47,591 nucleotides of DNA, from the NCBI GenBank assembly GCA_947623995.1, contig CANQIN010000003.1:1-47591 (forward strand), in the 5' to 3' direction. This document shows, piece by piece, positions 27,727 through 37,277 of this stretch. The first letter of the stretch is position 1, and each line of letters opens with the position of its first letter. Position numbers and translations under genes: made by a program. This DNA is from an uncultured Bacilli bacterium. GTDB taxonomy: Bacteria > Bacillota_I > Bacilli_A > RF39 > UBA660. Below the pieces are notes generated by a model. It was not told the DNA's origin. It searched no databases and was given only the letters and a program-made list of their open reading frames with translations.

Positions 27727-28704
27727 ATGAAAAAAGTATTAATCACATTAATTGCATTTTTAGGAATGCCTTTAAGTATTTTAGCCTATTCTAATAAGGT
27801 TGTTTTAGGTGGCGAAAATATTGGTATTCATATTGATACAAAAGGAATACTAGTTATTGGTTTTTATCAAGTAAATGGTAAAATATTAAAAGGTAATCCG
27901 GAAATTATGATTGGTGATGAAATAGTTAAAGTAAATGATAAAAATGTTAATTCAATTGATGAATTAACAACGGAAATTGAAAAAAATATCGTTAATAATG
28001 AAGTAAATTTAACTATTAAAAGAAATGATAATTTATTATCTACTACTCTACCCTTAGAACAAGTAGATGGCATCTATAAAACCGGATTATATGTTAAAGA
28101 TAATATAATGGGAATTGGAACATTAACTTATATTGATCCAGAAACTAAAATTTATGGAGCTTTAGGACATGAAGTATTAGAAAGTAAAACTCTAAAAATG
28201 GTTGAAGTAAAAACAGGTAGTATTTTTGAAAGTAATGTAACTTCAATAAAAAAAAGTACAGATGGAACAGCTGGAGAAAAGAACGCTAATTTTAAGTTTG
28301 AAAACACTTACGGCACGATAAATGAGAATACCACAAACGGAATATTTGGTAAATGGCAAAAACAAATAGATAGTAATACTATTGAAATAGCTGAACCTAA
28401 TGAAATAAAAATTGGGCCAGCTAAAATATATACCGTTTTAAATGGTAATGAAAAAAAAGAATATGATATAAATATTACATCTATTCAAGATTACAATGAT
28501 ACCAAAAATATGACATTTGAAATAAAAGATCAAGAATTAATTAATAAAGCAGGTGGTATTGTACAAGGTATGAGTGGTTCACCAATAGTTCAAAATAATA
28601 AATTGATTGGAGCAGTTACTCATGTTATAGTAGACCATCCAACAAATGGATATGCTATATTTATTACTACAATGCTAAAAAAAGGTGATAAAATAAACAA
28701 TTAA
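27727..28704 (+). CDS. SpoIVB-like (S55) serine peptidase with PDZ domain
   Basis: PDZ region IMIGDEIVKVNDKNVNSIDEL; IYGALGHEV; IVQGMSGSPIVQNNKLIGAVTHVIVDHPTNGYAIFI. Confidence 0.88.
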   Translation: MKKVLITLIAFLGMPLSILAYSNKVVLGGENIGIHIDTKGILVIGFYQVNGKILKGNPEIMIGDEIVKVNDKNVNSIDELTTEIEKNIVNNEVNLTIKRNDNLLSTTLPLEQVDGIYKTGLYVKDNIMGIGTLTYIDPETKIYGALGHEVLESKTLKMVEVKTGSIFESNVTSIKKSTDGTAGEKNANFKFENTYGTINENTTNGIFGKWQKQIDSNTIEIAEPNEIKIGPAKIYTVLNGNEKKEYDINITSIQDYNDTKNMTFEIKDQELINKAGGIVQGMSGSPIVQNNKLIGAVTHVIVDHPTNGYAIFITTMLKKGDKINN

Positions 28705-28746
28705 AAAAGAAAGTATATGTTGATTAAAACTGTACTTTCTTTTTTT
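28703..28746. terminator. Bidirectional terminator between convergent genes
   Basis: AAAAAAGAAAGTA-loop-TACTTTCTTTTTTT. Confidence 0.85.
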
Positions 28747-28747
28747 A

Positions 28748-30919
28748 TCATTCAAAACTTACACCTTGCCAAGATGAATGAGGTGGCCTTGGAGCATCAG
28801 TTCCACTAAACATACTAGTTATTACTACTGAAGGATTATGAGTAAAATTTTCACCATAATTAATATCTGTTAAATTACCATCAGTGATAAACATAGCGGA
28901 CATATCATTTACAAGATTTGTATCAAAATTACTAATATTTAAGTTTTGAAGATTACTCATAAAACCAAACATAACACGCATATTGGTTACATTACTAGTA
29001 TCAAAACTGCTTAAATTCAAAGAAGTTACTGGTAAACTCATAAACATGCTATCCATATTTGTAACATTACTTGTATTAACATTTTCTAAAATTAAACTAT
29101 TAAAATTTGAATTATTACTAAGCCCAGAATTAGAAGCAAAACTTTTTGCTATACTATCATTAAACTTCCAATTACTGATATTTAATTCAGTTAAACTATT
29201 CATGCTATAAAACATAGCCGTAGTACTAGTTAATTTAGTTGTATCAAACATACTCAAATCTAACGATGTAAGTCCAGAACAACCATTAAACATTGAAGCC
29301 ATATTAGTTACATTGCTTGTATCAAAACTATTTAAATCCAAACTTTGTAAATTGCTTAAGCCCAAAAATAAATTAGTCATATCTGTTACTTCATCTGTTT
29401 TAACGTTATTTAATATTATAGTTTGTAAAGATGAAGGAGCTCCAGGGCCAAAAGCATTCTCGCTTCCCCCAAACCCAATAGTAACCTTATTAAAATTCCA
29501 ATTACTTAAATTTAAAGTTTGTAATTTATTTGAACCAAAAATCATACCATTCATATTTACTAAATTATCAGTATCAAAAGCACTTAAATCTAGGGTTTCT
29601 AAATTGTTTAAATCAGAAAACATATTTTCTACAGTTGTAACATTTGCGGTATCAACATTATTTAAAATAATAGTTTTCAAAGGTATTTCTACATTATCAT
29701 ATGGTTGCAACCAAGTTACAGAAGAAAAATCTTTTGCAAGAGCATCATTTAATTTCCAGTTACTTAAATTTAATTCTTGTAATGATGCCATATTGCTAAA
29801 CATTTTAGCAATATTTATAACATGACTAGTATCAAAAGCACTCAAATCTAAGTTTGTTATTGAAGAACAATCTTTAAACATTTCAAACATATTCGAAACA
29901 TTTGATGTATTAAAACTTGATAAATCTATGGAAGACAGACTACTCATATTGTCAAACATATCCATCATAATAATTACATTACTAGTATCTAAATTTTCTA
30001 AACCAATTATATCAGTTACATTTGAATAACCATTAAATAAATTACTACTATCAGAATTTGCCTTAACTCCTCCATCTCCTTGTAAATATCCAACACAGTT
30101 TGCATCACCTATTTCACATACAACATAACTTTCGATACTATTATCTTGTTTTGCACTTTCATCAAATGGACCATATACTACTTTATTATCACTTGTTTTA
30201 CGTTTTTTACTATCTTCTATCACAATTTGTTTTATATTAATTTTATATTTCCACATTCCGTTACTATCAGAAGAACTTATTGTTCTTATTGTTCCTGCAT
30301 TAATAAATTTATCATTAGTATATTCTGTACTTAAAGTTATTTTTCCTTTCCAACTTGCATTCATATTTGCTTCTTCCATTGGTGTATTGGCATCCATATA
30401 TAATTGTAAATTAAAATTTTTTGTTTCTCCTTTTTTTAATGTAAAATTATATAGCTTATATGCATGTAATGAATCTTCTAAAACTTTATTTTCATCATTA
30501 TAGATACTTTCAATTAATTGTTTTACGCTATTTAAATTATTATGATAATCTGTTTCATAAAGTATTGCATTAATATATTGGTCTTGTAATTGTTTTTCTT
30601 CTCCAGCATTTAAACTTTCTAGGTTAATTGTTGCTGTAGCTAGTTCATTACATTCATTATGAATTGTAAAATGATACGGTGTTGCTGTACTTAAAAATTT
30701 ATCTAATTGTTCATTTGACATTGGATAGGCTTTAGGTAAATTAATATCATTTTCGCCAGTAAATGATATATTTAAACAAGCTGAATTAACAACGTTTTCG
30801 CCCGTTTGCTGTTTTGTTAGTATCCAATAGGCATATGTTACTCCTACAACTAATAATATTGTTCCTATTACTCCTAAAATCATTAAGATATATGTTCTAC
30901 TATTATTTTTCTTTTCCAT
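28748..30919 (-). CDS. Surface protein: shared N-terminal module plus BspA-like DUF285 leucine-rich repeats
   Basis: GVTYAYWILTKQQTGENVVNSACLNISFTGENDI...; repeats such as SLDLNSFDTSNVTNMASMFNGCSGLTSLDLSMFDTTKL. Confidence 0.88.
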   Translation of the reverse strand: MEKKNNSRTYILMILGVIGTILLVVGVTYAYWILTKQQTGENVVNSACLNISFTGENDINLPKAYPMSNEQLDKFLSTATPYHFTIHNECNELATATINLESLNAGEEKQLQDQYINAILYETDYHNNLNSVKQLIESIYNDENKVLEDSLHAYKLYNFTLKKGETKNFNLQLYMDANTPMEEANMNASWKGKITLSTEYTNDKFINAGTIRTISSSDSNGMWKYKINIKQIVIEDSKKRKTSDNKVVYGPFDESAKQDNSIESYVVCEIGDANCVGYLQGDGGVKANSDSSNLFNGYSNVTDIIGLENLDTSNVIIMMDMFDNMSSLSSIDLSSFNTSNVSNMFEMFKDCSSITNLDLSAFDTSHVINIAKMFSNMASLQELNLSNWKLNDALAKDFSSVTWLQPYDNVEIPLKTIILNNVDTANVTTVENMFSDLNNLETLDLSAFDTDNLVNMNGMIFGSNKLQTLNLSNWNFNKVTIGFGGSENAFGPGAPSSLQTIILNNVKTDEVTDMTNLFLGLSNLQSLDLNSFDTSNVTNMASMFNGCSGLTSLDLSMFDTTKLTSTTAMFYSMNSLTELNISNWKFNDSIAKSFASNSGLSNNSNFNSLILENVNTSNVTNMDSMFMSLPVTSLNLSSFDTSNVTNMRVMFGFMSNLQNLNISNFDTNLVNDMSAMFITDGNLTDINYGENFTHNPSVVITSMFSGTDAPRPPHSSWQGVSFE

Positions 30920-30978
30920 AGCAATCCTACTTTCTATATATATCTTAACATAATAATTAATGTTTAAACTAAATAATT

Positions 30979-31006
30979 AAAAAAATTTACATTTTTTGAT
31001 GTAAAC
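30979..31006 (-). terminator. Terminator downstream of the CDF gene
   Basis: Minus strand TTTACATC-aaaa-ATGTAAA followed by T-run. Confidence 0.7.
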
Positions 31007-31011
31007 TTTTT

Positions 31012-31881
31012 CTATTTTTTAATATTCATTGGATTAACATGAATTACAGCTAAAGAAATAATATCTAATTTTGTTAATTCTTTTTCAATGTTATTGGCTA
31101 TTTCATGAGATTCAAAAGTTGACATATTACCATCAACAAAAATTGTTAAATTAACTTGAAATTGATAACCTATTGGTGTTGAATTAACATGATTTACTTT
31201 TAAAACTTCAGGATGTTTTTTTACTATTTCAATAACTTTTTCTTTAGTTTCTTCATCAATAGAACGATCCATTAATATTTTATATGCTTCAATAAAAATT
31301 TTTAAAGCACTATAAAGAATCCAAGAAGAAATAACAACCCCAATTAAACTATCTACCCAAAAAATGTTTTTCATTGCACAGATACTTGCAATTAAATTAC
31401 CACAAGTAAGTAAACAATCATTTTTATGGTCAATAGCATTTGATAAGATTAATAAATTGTTATATTTTTTTCCTACTTTTTTTGTATAAATATATAAAGC
31501 TAATTTTGTAATTATCGTAATAATACAAACAATAATTAAATAAATTGAAAAATGGTAATTACTTGATACAAAAAAAGATTTAAAAGAAACATAAAATAAA
31601 TTTAAACTAATATATATCATTGAAATAGCAATAAAGATGGAATAAATATATTCAGCTTTACCATAACCTAAATTATGTTTTAAATCACGTGGTCTTGAAG
31701 CAATTTTATTACCTACAAAGGTTAAAATAGATGAAAAAATATCTCCTGCACTATTAAAAGCGTCAGCAATCATTGCTTGACTGTGACTTACAAAAGCAAC
31801 TAGAAATTTAATTATTAGTAAAAATAAATTACCAAATATTCCTAAAATACTTACCTTTCTAGCTGTATCATATCTTTGCAT
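31012..31881 (-). CDS. Cation diffusion facilitator family transporter
   Basis: IADAFNSAGDIFSSILTFVGNKIASRP; HKNDCLLTCGNLIASI; C-terminal cytoplasmic domain. Confidence 0.93.
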   Translation of the reverse strand: MQRYDTARKVSILGIFGNLFLLIIKFLVAFVSHSQAMIADAFNSAGDIFSSILTFVGNKIASRPRDLKHNLGYGKAEYIYSIFIAISMIYISLNLFYVSFKSFFVSSNYHFSIYLIIVCIITIITKLALYIYTKKVGKKYNNLLILSNAIDHKNDCLLTCGNLIASICAMKNIFWVDSLIGVVISSWILYSALKIFIEAYKILMDRSIDEETKEKVIEIVKKHPEVLKVNHVNSTPIGYQFQVNLTIFVDGNMSTFESHEIANNIEKELTKLDIISLAVIHVNPMNIKK

Positions 31882-31896
31882 TTTAAAAACCTCTTT

Positions 31897-33306
31897 TTAA
31901 TATTGTTTACCAAAGTATATTTTATGGGCTGCTTTTTTATTACAAACTACGCAGTTACCATCAGGAGTTTCTTCTTCTAAGATGCATCTGCTTTTTAGAC
32001 CAGTATCATCTTTAATTTTATTTTCACACTCTTCACTACCACACCAATTAATTTTAATAAATCCTGGTTTTTCTTTAGCAATTGTTTTAAATTCTTCATA
32101 ATCATGAGCTTCATATAACATACTATTTCTTCTTTCTAAAGCCCTGTTATACATATCTTTTTGAATGGTATCTAATAATTCTGTTATTTTATTTTTAACT
32201 TCACTAGTTTTAACTTTAATTTTTTCTAGGGTATCTCTTCTAACTAAAGTTACTTCATCATTTTCTAAGTCTCTTAAACCAACTTCAATTCTAATTGGAA
32301 TACCTTTTACTTCAGCTTCGGCGAATTTAAATCCTGGAGATTTATTACTATCATCTATTTCATAAGTAACATCTAAATCTTTAGTAATTTCACTTATTGT
32401 TTTAGTTACTTTTTCATCATCACCAATTGAAATAATAATAACTTTAGTAGGCGCGATTTTAGGAGGTAGGACTAGGCCATGATCATCTCCATGCGTCATT
32501 ATGATTGCCCCGATCATTCTTGTAGTTACTCCCCAGCTTGTTTGATATGGGGTTTGTAAATTATTATTTCTATCTAAGAAAGTAATATTAAAAGCTTTAG
32601 CAAAGTCTTGACCAAAATAATGACTTGTTCCATTTTGAAGTGCTACTCCATCATACATCATCGCTTCAATAGTATAGGTTTTAACGGCTCCTGCAAATTT
32701 TTCTTTTTCGGTTTTTAAGCCAACAATAACTGGTAAAGCTAAAATATTTCTTTGAAAGTCTTCATAGACATGAAGCATTTGTAAAGTTTCATTTAAAGCT
32801 TCTTCTTCCGTTTCATGCATGGTATGACCTTCTTGCCATAATATTTCTCTACTTCTTAAAAAAGGTCTAGTTGTTTTTTCCCATCTAACAATTGTACACC
32901 ATTGATTATATAATTTTGGTAAATCACGATATGATTTAATAACATTTTTATAATAATCACAAAATAAAACTTCACTTGTTGGTCTAACACACATTTTTTC
33001 TTCTAATTCTTCTTCTCCACCATGGGTTACCCAAGCAACTTCAGGTGCAAAGCCTTTTACATGGTTTTTTTCAACATTTAATAGTGATTCTGGAATAAAT
33101 AAAGGCATTTGAACATTTTGATGACCTAATTTTTTAAATTCAGCATCCATTATTTTTTGGATTTCTTCCCAAATTGCATAACCATTAGGACAAATAATCA
33201 TACTTCCTTTAATATTAGAATAACTAACTAAATTGGCAGCCATACATACATCAGTATACCATTTAGCAAAATCTTCATCTCTTGGTGTAATTTTAGTTAG
33301 TTTCAT
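31897..33306 (-). CDS. proS: Prolyl-tRNA synthetase (archaeal/eukaryote-type)
   Basis: MKLTKITPRDEDFAKWYTDV; VRPTSEVLFCDYYKNVI; GDDHGLVLPPKIAPTKV; C-terminal zinc-binding-like cysteines; start placed at 33306. Confidence 0.94.
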   Translation of the reverse strand: MKLTKITPRDEDFAKWYTDVCMAANLVSYSNIKGSMIICPNGYAIWEEIQKIMDAEFKKLGHQNVQMPLFIPESLLNVEKNHVKGFAPEVAWVTHGGEEELEEKMCVRPTSEVLFCDYYKNVIKSYRDLPKLYNQWCTIVRWEKTTRPFLRSREILWQEGHTMHETEEEALNETLQMLHVYEDFQRNILALPVIVGLKTEKEKFAGAVKTYTIEAMMYDGVALQNGTSHYFGQDFAKAFNITFLDRNNNLQTPYQTSWGVTTRMIGAIIMTHGDDHGLVLPPKIAPTKVIIISIGDDEKVTKTISEITKDLDVTYEIDDSNKSPGFKFAEAEVKGIPIRIEVGLRDLENDEVTLVRRDTLEKIKVKTSEVKNKITELLDTIQKDMYNRALERRNSMLYEAHDYEEFKTIAKEKPGFIKINWCGSEECENKIKDDTGLKSRCILEEETPDGNCVVCNKKAAHKIYFGKQY

Positions 33307-33538
33307 CTTCTTCACCTTCATCTACTTTAAAATCAACTAATTCATTATTTTCATTTAAAATTTTATTAACTTGTTTAGTAGCATTATCTAATTTTTCTTG
33401 ACAAAATTTAACTAAATTCATTGCTGTAGTATATTTACTCATCGCGTCATCCAATGAAATATTACCACTTTCTAAATCTTTAACAATTTGTTCTAATTCA
33501 CTTAAAGCACTTTCAAATGTTTTATTTTTATCTTTCAT
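33293..33538 (-). CDS. xseB: Exodeoxyribonuclease VII small subunit
   Basis: FESALSELEQIVKDLESGNISLDDAMSKYTTAMNLVKFCQEKLDNA. Confidence 0.95.
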   Translation of the reverse strand: MKDKNKTFESALSELEQIVKDLESGNISLDDAMSKYTTAMNLVKFCQEKLDNATKQVNKILNENNELVDFKVDEGEEDETN

Positions 33539-34799
33539 TTTTACTCTCCTTTACAATAACATTTAAACTTCCTTTACTTAAAAGTATTTCTAGTTCATCT
33601 TTTACTTTAACATCACTAGCATCTTTAATTATCTTACCATCTTTTTTAACTAAAGAATAGCCATTATCTAAAATATTTAAGGGATTTAATAATTTTAAAG
33701 TTTGAATAATATATTTTAAACTATTTTGTTTATTAAGAATTATAATATTCGGATTTAAAATTATGTAATGCTCTTGATATTTTTTTAATAAAAATTCTTT
33801 TTTTTCAATTAATTTTTGATAACTATTATGTAAGTTTTCAATAATACCATCTAATTTTTGTAATTTTATATCGTATAGAACTGTTGGATTTTTTAAAATA
33901 TAATTATCTTTATTAATCTTTAAACGATGTCTTAAATTATCTAATTTATTAATCATGGCATTACTGGTTTTAATTTCATAAGTCTTTAAAATATTTTTAA
34001 CTTCTAATATTGTTGGTACGGCCATTTCTGCTGCTCCTGTAGGTGTTGGAGCTCTAAGGTCTGCTACATAATCAGAAATGGTAAAATCTACTTCATGACC
34101 TACAGCACTTATAATTGGAACTTTAGAGTTATAAATAGCTTTTGCGACAATTTCTTCATTAAAGGCCCATAAGTCTTCAATTGAGCCTCCACCTCTTCCG
34201 ATAATTAAAACATCAATATCATAATTATTAGCCATTTCAATTTGTTTAACAATACTTGGGGCAGCACTAGCACCTTGGACTAAAGCTGGAAATAAAATCG
34301 TTTCACATATCGGATATCTTCTTTTAATCGTACTTAAAATATCTTTAATTGCGGCTCCAGTAGGCGCGGTTACAATCCCTATTTTTTCTGGATATTTTGG
34401 TATCGGTCGTTTATGAGCTTGATCAAAATATCCTTCACTTTGTAATTTCTTTTTTAATTCTTCATATTTTAAATATAAATTACCTAAACCATCTTGTTCC
34501 ATTTTATCAATATATATTTGATAAGATCCACCAACTGGATAAACACTAATTCTTCCTTCTACTAAAACATTCATCCCATCTTCTGGTTTAAATAAAAGAT
34601 GTGCAGCACTACTTTTAAACATAATAGCACTTAATCTTGAATAATCGTCTTTTAAAGTCAAATAAATATGGCCTGTTGAATGAATTTTTAAATTACTAAT
34701 TTCTCCTTTAAGCCATATTTTTTTTAAATAAATATTTTTATCAAACATTAATTTAATATAATTATTTATTTGACTAATTGTTATATATTTTGGTTCCAT
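33528..34799 (-). CDS. xseA: Exodeoxyribonuclease VII large subunit
   Basis: ITISQINNYIKLMFDKNIYLKKIWLKGEISN; IIGRGGGSIEDLWAFNEE; DLRAPTPTGAAEMA. Confidence 0.97.
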   Translation of the reverse strand: MEPKYITISQINNYIKLMFDKNIYLKKIWLKGEISNLKIHSTGHIYLTLKDDYSRLSAIMFKSSAAHLLFKPEDGMNVLVEGRISVYPVGGSYQIYIDKMEQDGLGNLYLKYEELKKKLQSEGYFDQAHKRPIPKYPEKIGIVTAPTGAAIKDILSTIKRRYPICETILFPALVQGASAAPSIVKQIEMANNYDIDVLIIGRGGGSIEDLWAFNEEIVAKAIYNSKVPIISAVGHEVDFTISDYVADLRAPTPTGAAEMAVPTILEVKNILKTYEIKTSNAMINKLDNLRHRLKINKDNYILKNPTVLYDIKLQKLDGIIENLHNSYQKLIEKKEFLLKKYQEHYIILNPNIIILNKQNSLKYIIQTLKLLNPLNILDNGYSLVKKDGKIIKDASDVKVKDELEILLSKGSLNVIVKESKNER

Positions 34800-34803
34800 T
34801 TAA

Positions 34804-35208
34804 TCAACTTCTTTTCTCTTCTTTTTTTAAATATTTATCTAAAGTAGCATTAATCATTTTAGCAAGTTCTTCATCACAATATTTTTTAGTTAAATTAATT
34901 GCTTCATCAATAGCTACAACATCAGGAGTATCAGAGTATTTTATTTCATAAAAAGCCATTTTTAAGATAATTGCTCCTAATTTATCTAAACGATTTATTT
35001 TCCAATCTTTTAAATAATTATTAGCAAGTTCTTCTAATTCTTCATTTTTTTCTATAACACCTTTTACTAAACTTTCAACAAATTGATCTTTTTTATTAAT
35101 ATTTTCATTAATAATATCATCTAGTTTATACGGTATATGATTATCATTATTAATACTAATTTGATATAAAATGGTCATTACTTTAGCTCTTGCTTCACTT
35201 CTAGTCAT
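34804..35208 (-). CDS. nusB: Transcription antitermination factor NusB
   Basis: MTRSEARAKVMTILYQI...DVVAIDEAINLTKKYCDEELAKMINATLDKY. Confidence 0.93.
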   Translation of the reverse strand: MTRSEARAKVMTILYQISINNDNHIPYKLDDIINENINKKDQFVESLVKGVIEKNEELEELANNYLKDWKINRLDKLGAIILKMAFYEIKYSDTPDVVAIDEAINLTKKYCDEELAKMINATLDKYLKKEEKRS

Positions 35209-35311
35209 AATTTCACCAACTTTCTTATTAATTTTATCAAATAATAAATAATATTACTAGAAATAATTTATTATTATTGTTCAAAATCTTAAAAAGTGAT
35301 AGAGTAATATT

Positions 35312-36121
35312 GTGATAGATATGAAGAAAAAAAGAAAGTTTAGATGGTCATCATTAATTATTTTAATTGCTTTATTAGTTTTTATATATTCAAGTTTTAA
35401 AATTATTAATTGGTTTATTGATAATCACAAAAATAATAAAATTATGAATGATATAACCGATCAAATTACTATTAATGAGGAAGTAAGTGAAAATGTTATT
35501 CAAAATGAAGAAGAAATAAAAGAAGATGATCCATATTGGTATTTTATTAAGATGAATTTAATGGATGTTGATTTAACTAATTTAATTTCTATTAATAATG
35601 ATACAGTTGGGTGGTTAAAAGTTTTAGGCACTAATATTAATTATCCTTTTGTACAAGCAAGTGATAACAATTATTATTTAACTCATGATTTTTATAAACA
35701 CCATAATAATGCTGGTTGGGTATTTTTAGATTATCGAAATAATAAAGAATTAAATAATCAAAATAATATTATTTATGCTCATGGAAGAGCTAATGAAACA
35801 ATGTTTGGTAGTTTAAAAAATGTTTTAGCTAATGATTGGCTTAATAATCAAAATAATTTTGTTATTGAAGTATCTACTAAAGATAAAAATAGTTTATGGC
35901 AAGTATTTTCTGTTTATAAAGTTCCTAATACAAATGATTATATTGAAACAAAGTTTAATAATGAAGATGATTTTAATAATTTTATTAATAAATTAATTAA
36001 CCGAAGTATTTATGATTTTAAAACAACTGTTAATAAAAATGATCATATTCTTACTTTATCTACTTGTTATAATGATAATATTAAAGTTGTATTGCATGCT
36101 AAATTAATTAAAACTAGTTAA
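35312..36121 (+). CDS. srtB: Class B sortase
   Basis: NNDTVGWLKVLGTNINYPFVQASDNNYYLTHDF; NIIYAHGRANETMFGSL; catalytic LTLSTCYN. Confidence 0.9.
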   Translation: MIDMKKKRKFRWSSLIILIALLVFIYSSFKIINWFIDNHKNNKIMNDITDQITINEEVSENVIQNEEEIKEDDPYWYFIKMNLMDVDLTNLISINNDTVGWLKVLGTNINYPFVQASDNNYYLTHDFYKHHNNAGWVFLDYRNNKELNNQNNIIYAHGRANETMFGSLKNVLANDWLNNQNNFVIEVSTKDKNSLWQVFSVYKVPNTNDYIETKFNNEDDFNNFINKLINRSIYDFKTTVNKNDHILTLSTCYNDNIKVVLHAKLIKTS

Positions 36122-36140
36122 AAAAAGAAGCTTTTGCTTC

Positions 36141-37277
36141 TTATTTTAAATTTCGATTAAATTCCCTAAATTCACTATCTGAATCTAAATCAGTTTTAAG
36201 TAGTTGTTCAAATAATTTCTTTTGATCACGTGATAATTTAGATGGTGTAATAACTTTAATAATAGCATACATATCACCTTTACGCATACTATTTGGTACT
36301 TTAAGACCTTTGCCTTTTAATTTATATTTAGCGCCCGTATTTGCTCCAGCTTTAATATCCATAACAACATTTCCATAAATAGTAGGTATTTCTTTTTTAC
36401 AACCTAAAGCGGCTTCAGCAAAATTAATTGGTACTTCAATATATAAATCTTCACCATCACGTTCATAAAATTTACTTTGTTCAACAACACATTCAATATA
36501 AATGTCACCATTTGCTCCACCATTAATACCTGCTTCACCTTTTCCAGATATTCTTAGTTGGTAGCCTGTATCAACACCTTCAGGAATATGAATAGATATT
36601 GTTTTTTTACGTTTTACATGACCAGTACCAGAACATTTTGAACAAGTTTTTTTATAACTTTTACCTTTTCCTCCACATTTTGGACAAACATTTTGACTTT
36701 GAATTACTCCAAAGATGCTTCGTTGTTCACTCATTACTCTTCCACTACCATGGCAATATGAACAAGCAGCTTCATCAAAACCACCTGCGCCATGACATTC
36801 ATCACAAGTTTCATTTAACATTAAATCAAAATCTTTATCAACTCCAAATGCAGCTTCCATGAAAGTTAAATCAACTCTTAAAAGGGTATCTTTTCCTTTA
36901 CGAGCAGATGTTCTACTACCACCGCCACCAAAGAAGTCAGAAAATCCGCCAAAGCCGCCAAAACCACCAAATGATTCACCAAAAGCAGCTCTTAAGATTT
37001 CGCCTAAATCAATATCGCTAGCATCAAAACCACCAAAACCACCTGCTCCAGCACCATCGAAAGCCGCATGGCCAAATTGGTCATATTGACTTCTTTTTTG
37101 GGGGTCAGATAAAACTGCATAAGCTTCGCCAATTTCTTTAAATTTTTCTTCCGCACCCGGTTCTTTATTTATATCAGGATGATATTGTTTTGCAAGTTTA
37201 CGAAACGCTCTTTTAATTTCTTCATCACTGGCATTTTTATCGACACCTAATACTTCATAATAATCTTTTTTATTCAT
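36141..37277 (-). CDS. dnaJ: Chaperone protein DnaJ
   Basis: J domain with HPD; G/F-rich linker; CxxCxGxG zinc repeats. Confidence 0.98.
   Translation of the reverse strand: MNKKDYYEVLGVDKNASDEEIKRAFRKLAKQYHPDINKEPGAEEKFKEIGEAYAVLSDPQKRSQYDQFGHAAFDGAGAGGFGGFDASDIDLGEILRAAFGESFGGFGGFGGFSDFFGGGGSRTSARKGKDTLLRVDLTFMEAAFGVDKDFDLMLNETCDECHGAGGFDEAACSYCHGSGRVMSEQRSIFGVIQSQNVCPKCGGKGKSYKKTCSKCSGTGHVKRKKTISIHIPEGVDTGYQLRISGKGEAGINGGANGDIYIECVVEQSKFYERDGEDLYIEVPINFAEAALGCKKEIPTIYGNVVMDIKAGANTGAKYKLKGKGLKVPNSMRKGDMYAIIKVITPSKLSRDQKKLFEQLLKTDLDSDSEFREFNRNLK

Noticed and set aside
29313-29825. 170-aa plus-strand ORF antisense to DUF285 repeats
   Set aside because: Repetitive translation (FKSKLCKLLKP...) is the reverse complement of the DUF285 repeats, not an independent gene. 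The same applies to 28983-29210.
36859-37089. Pro-rich 76-aa ORF antisense to dnaJ
   Set aside because: Arises from the reverse complement of the DnaJ G/F-rich linker.
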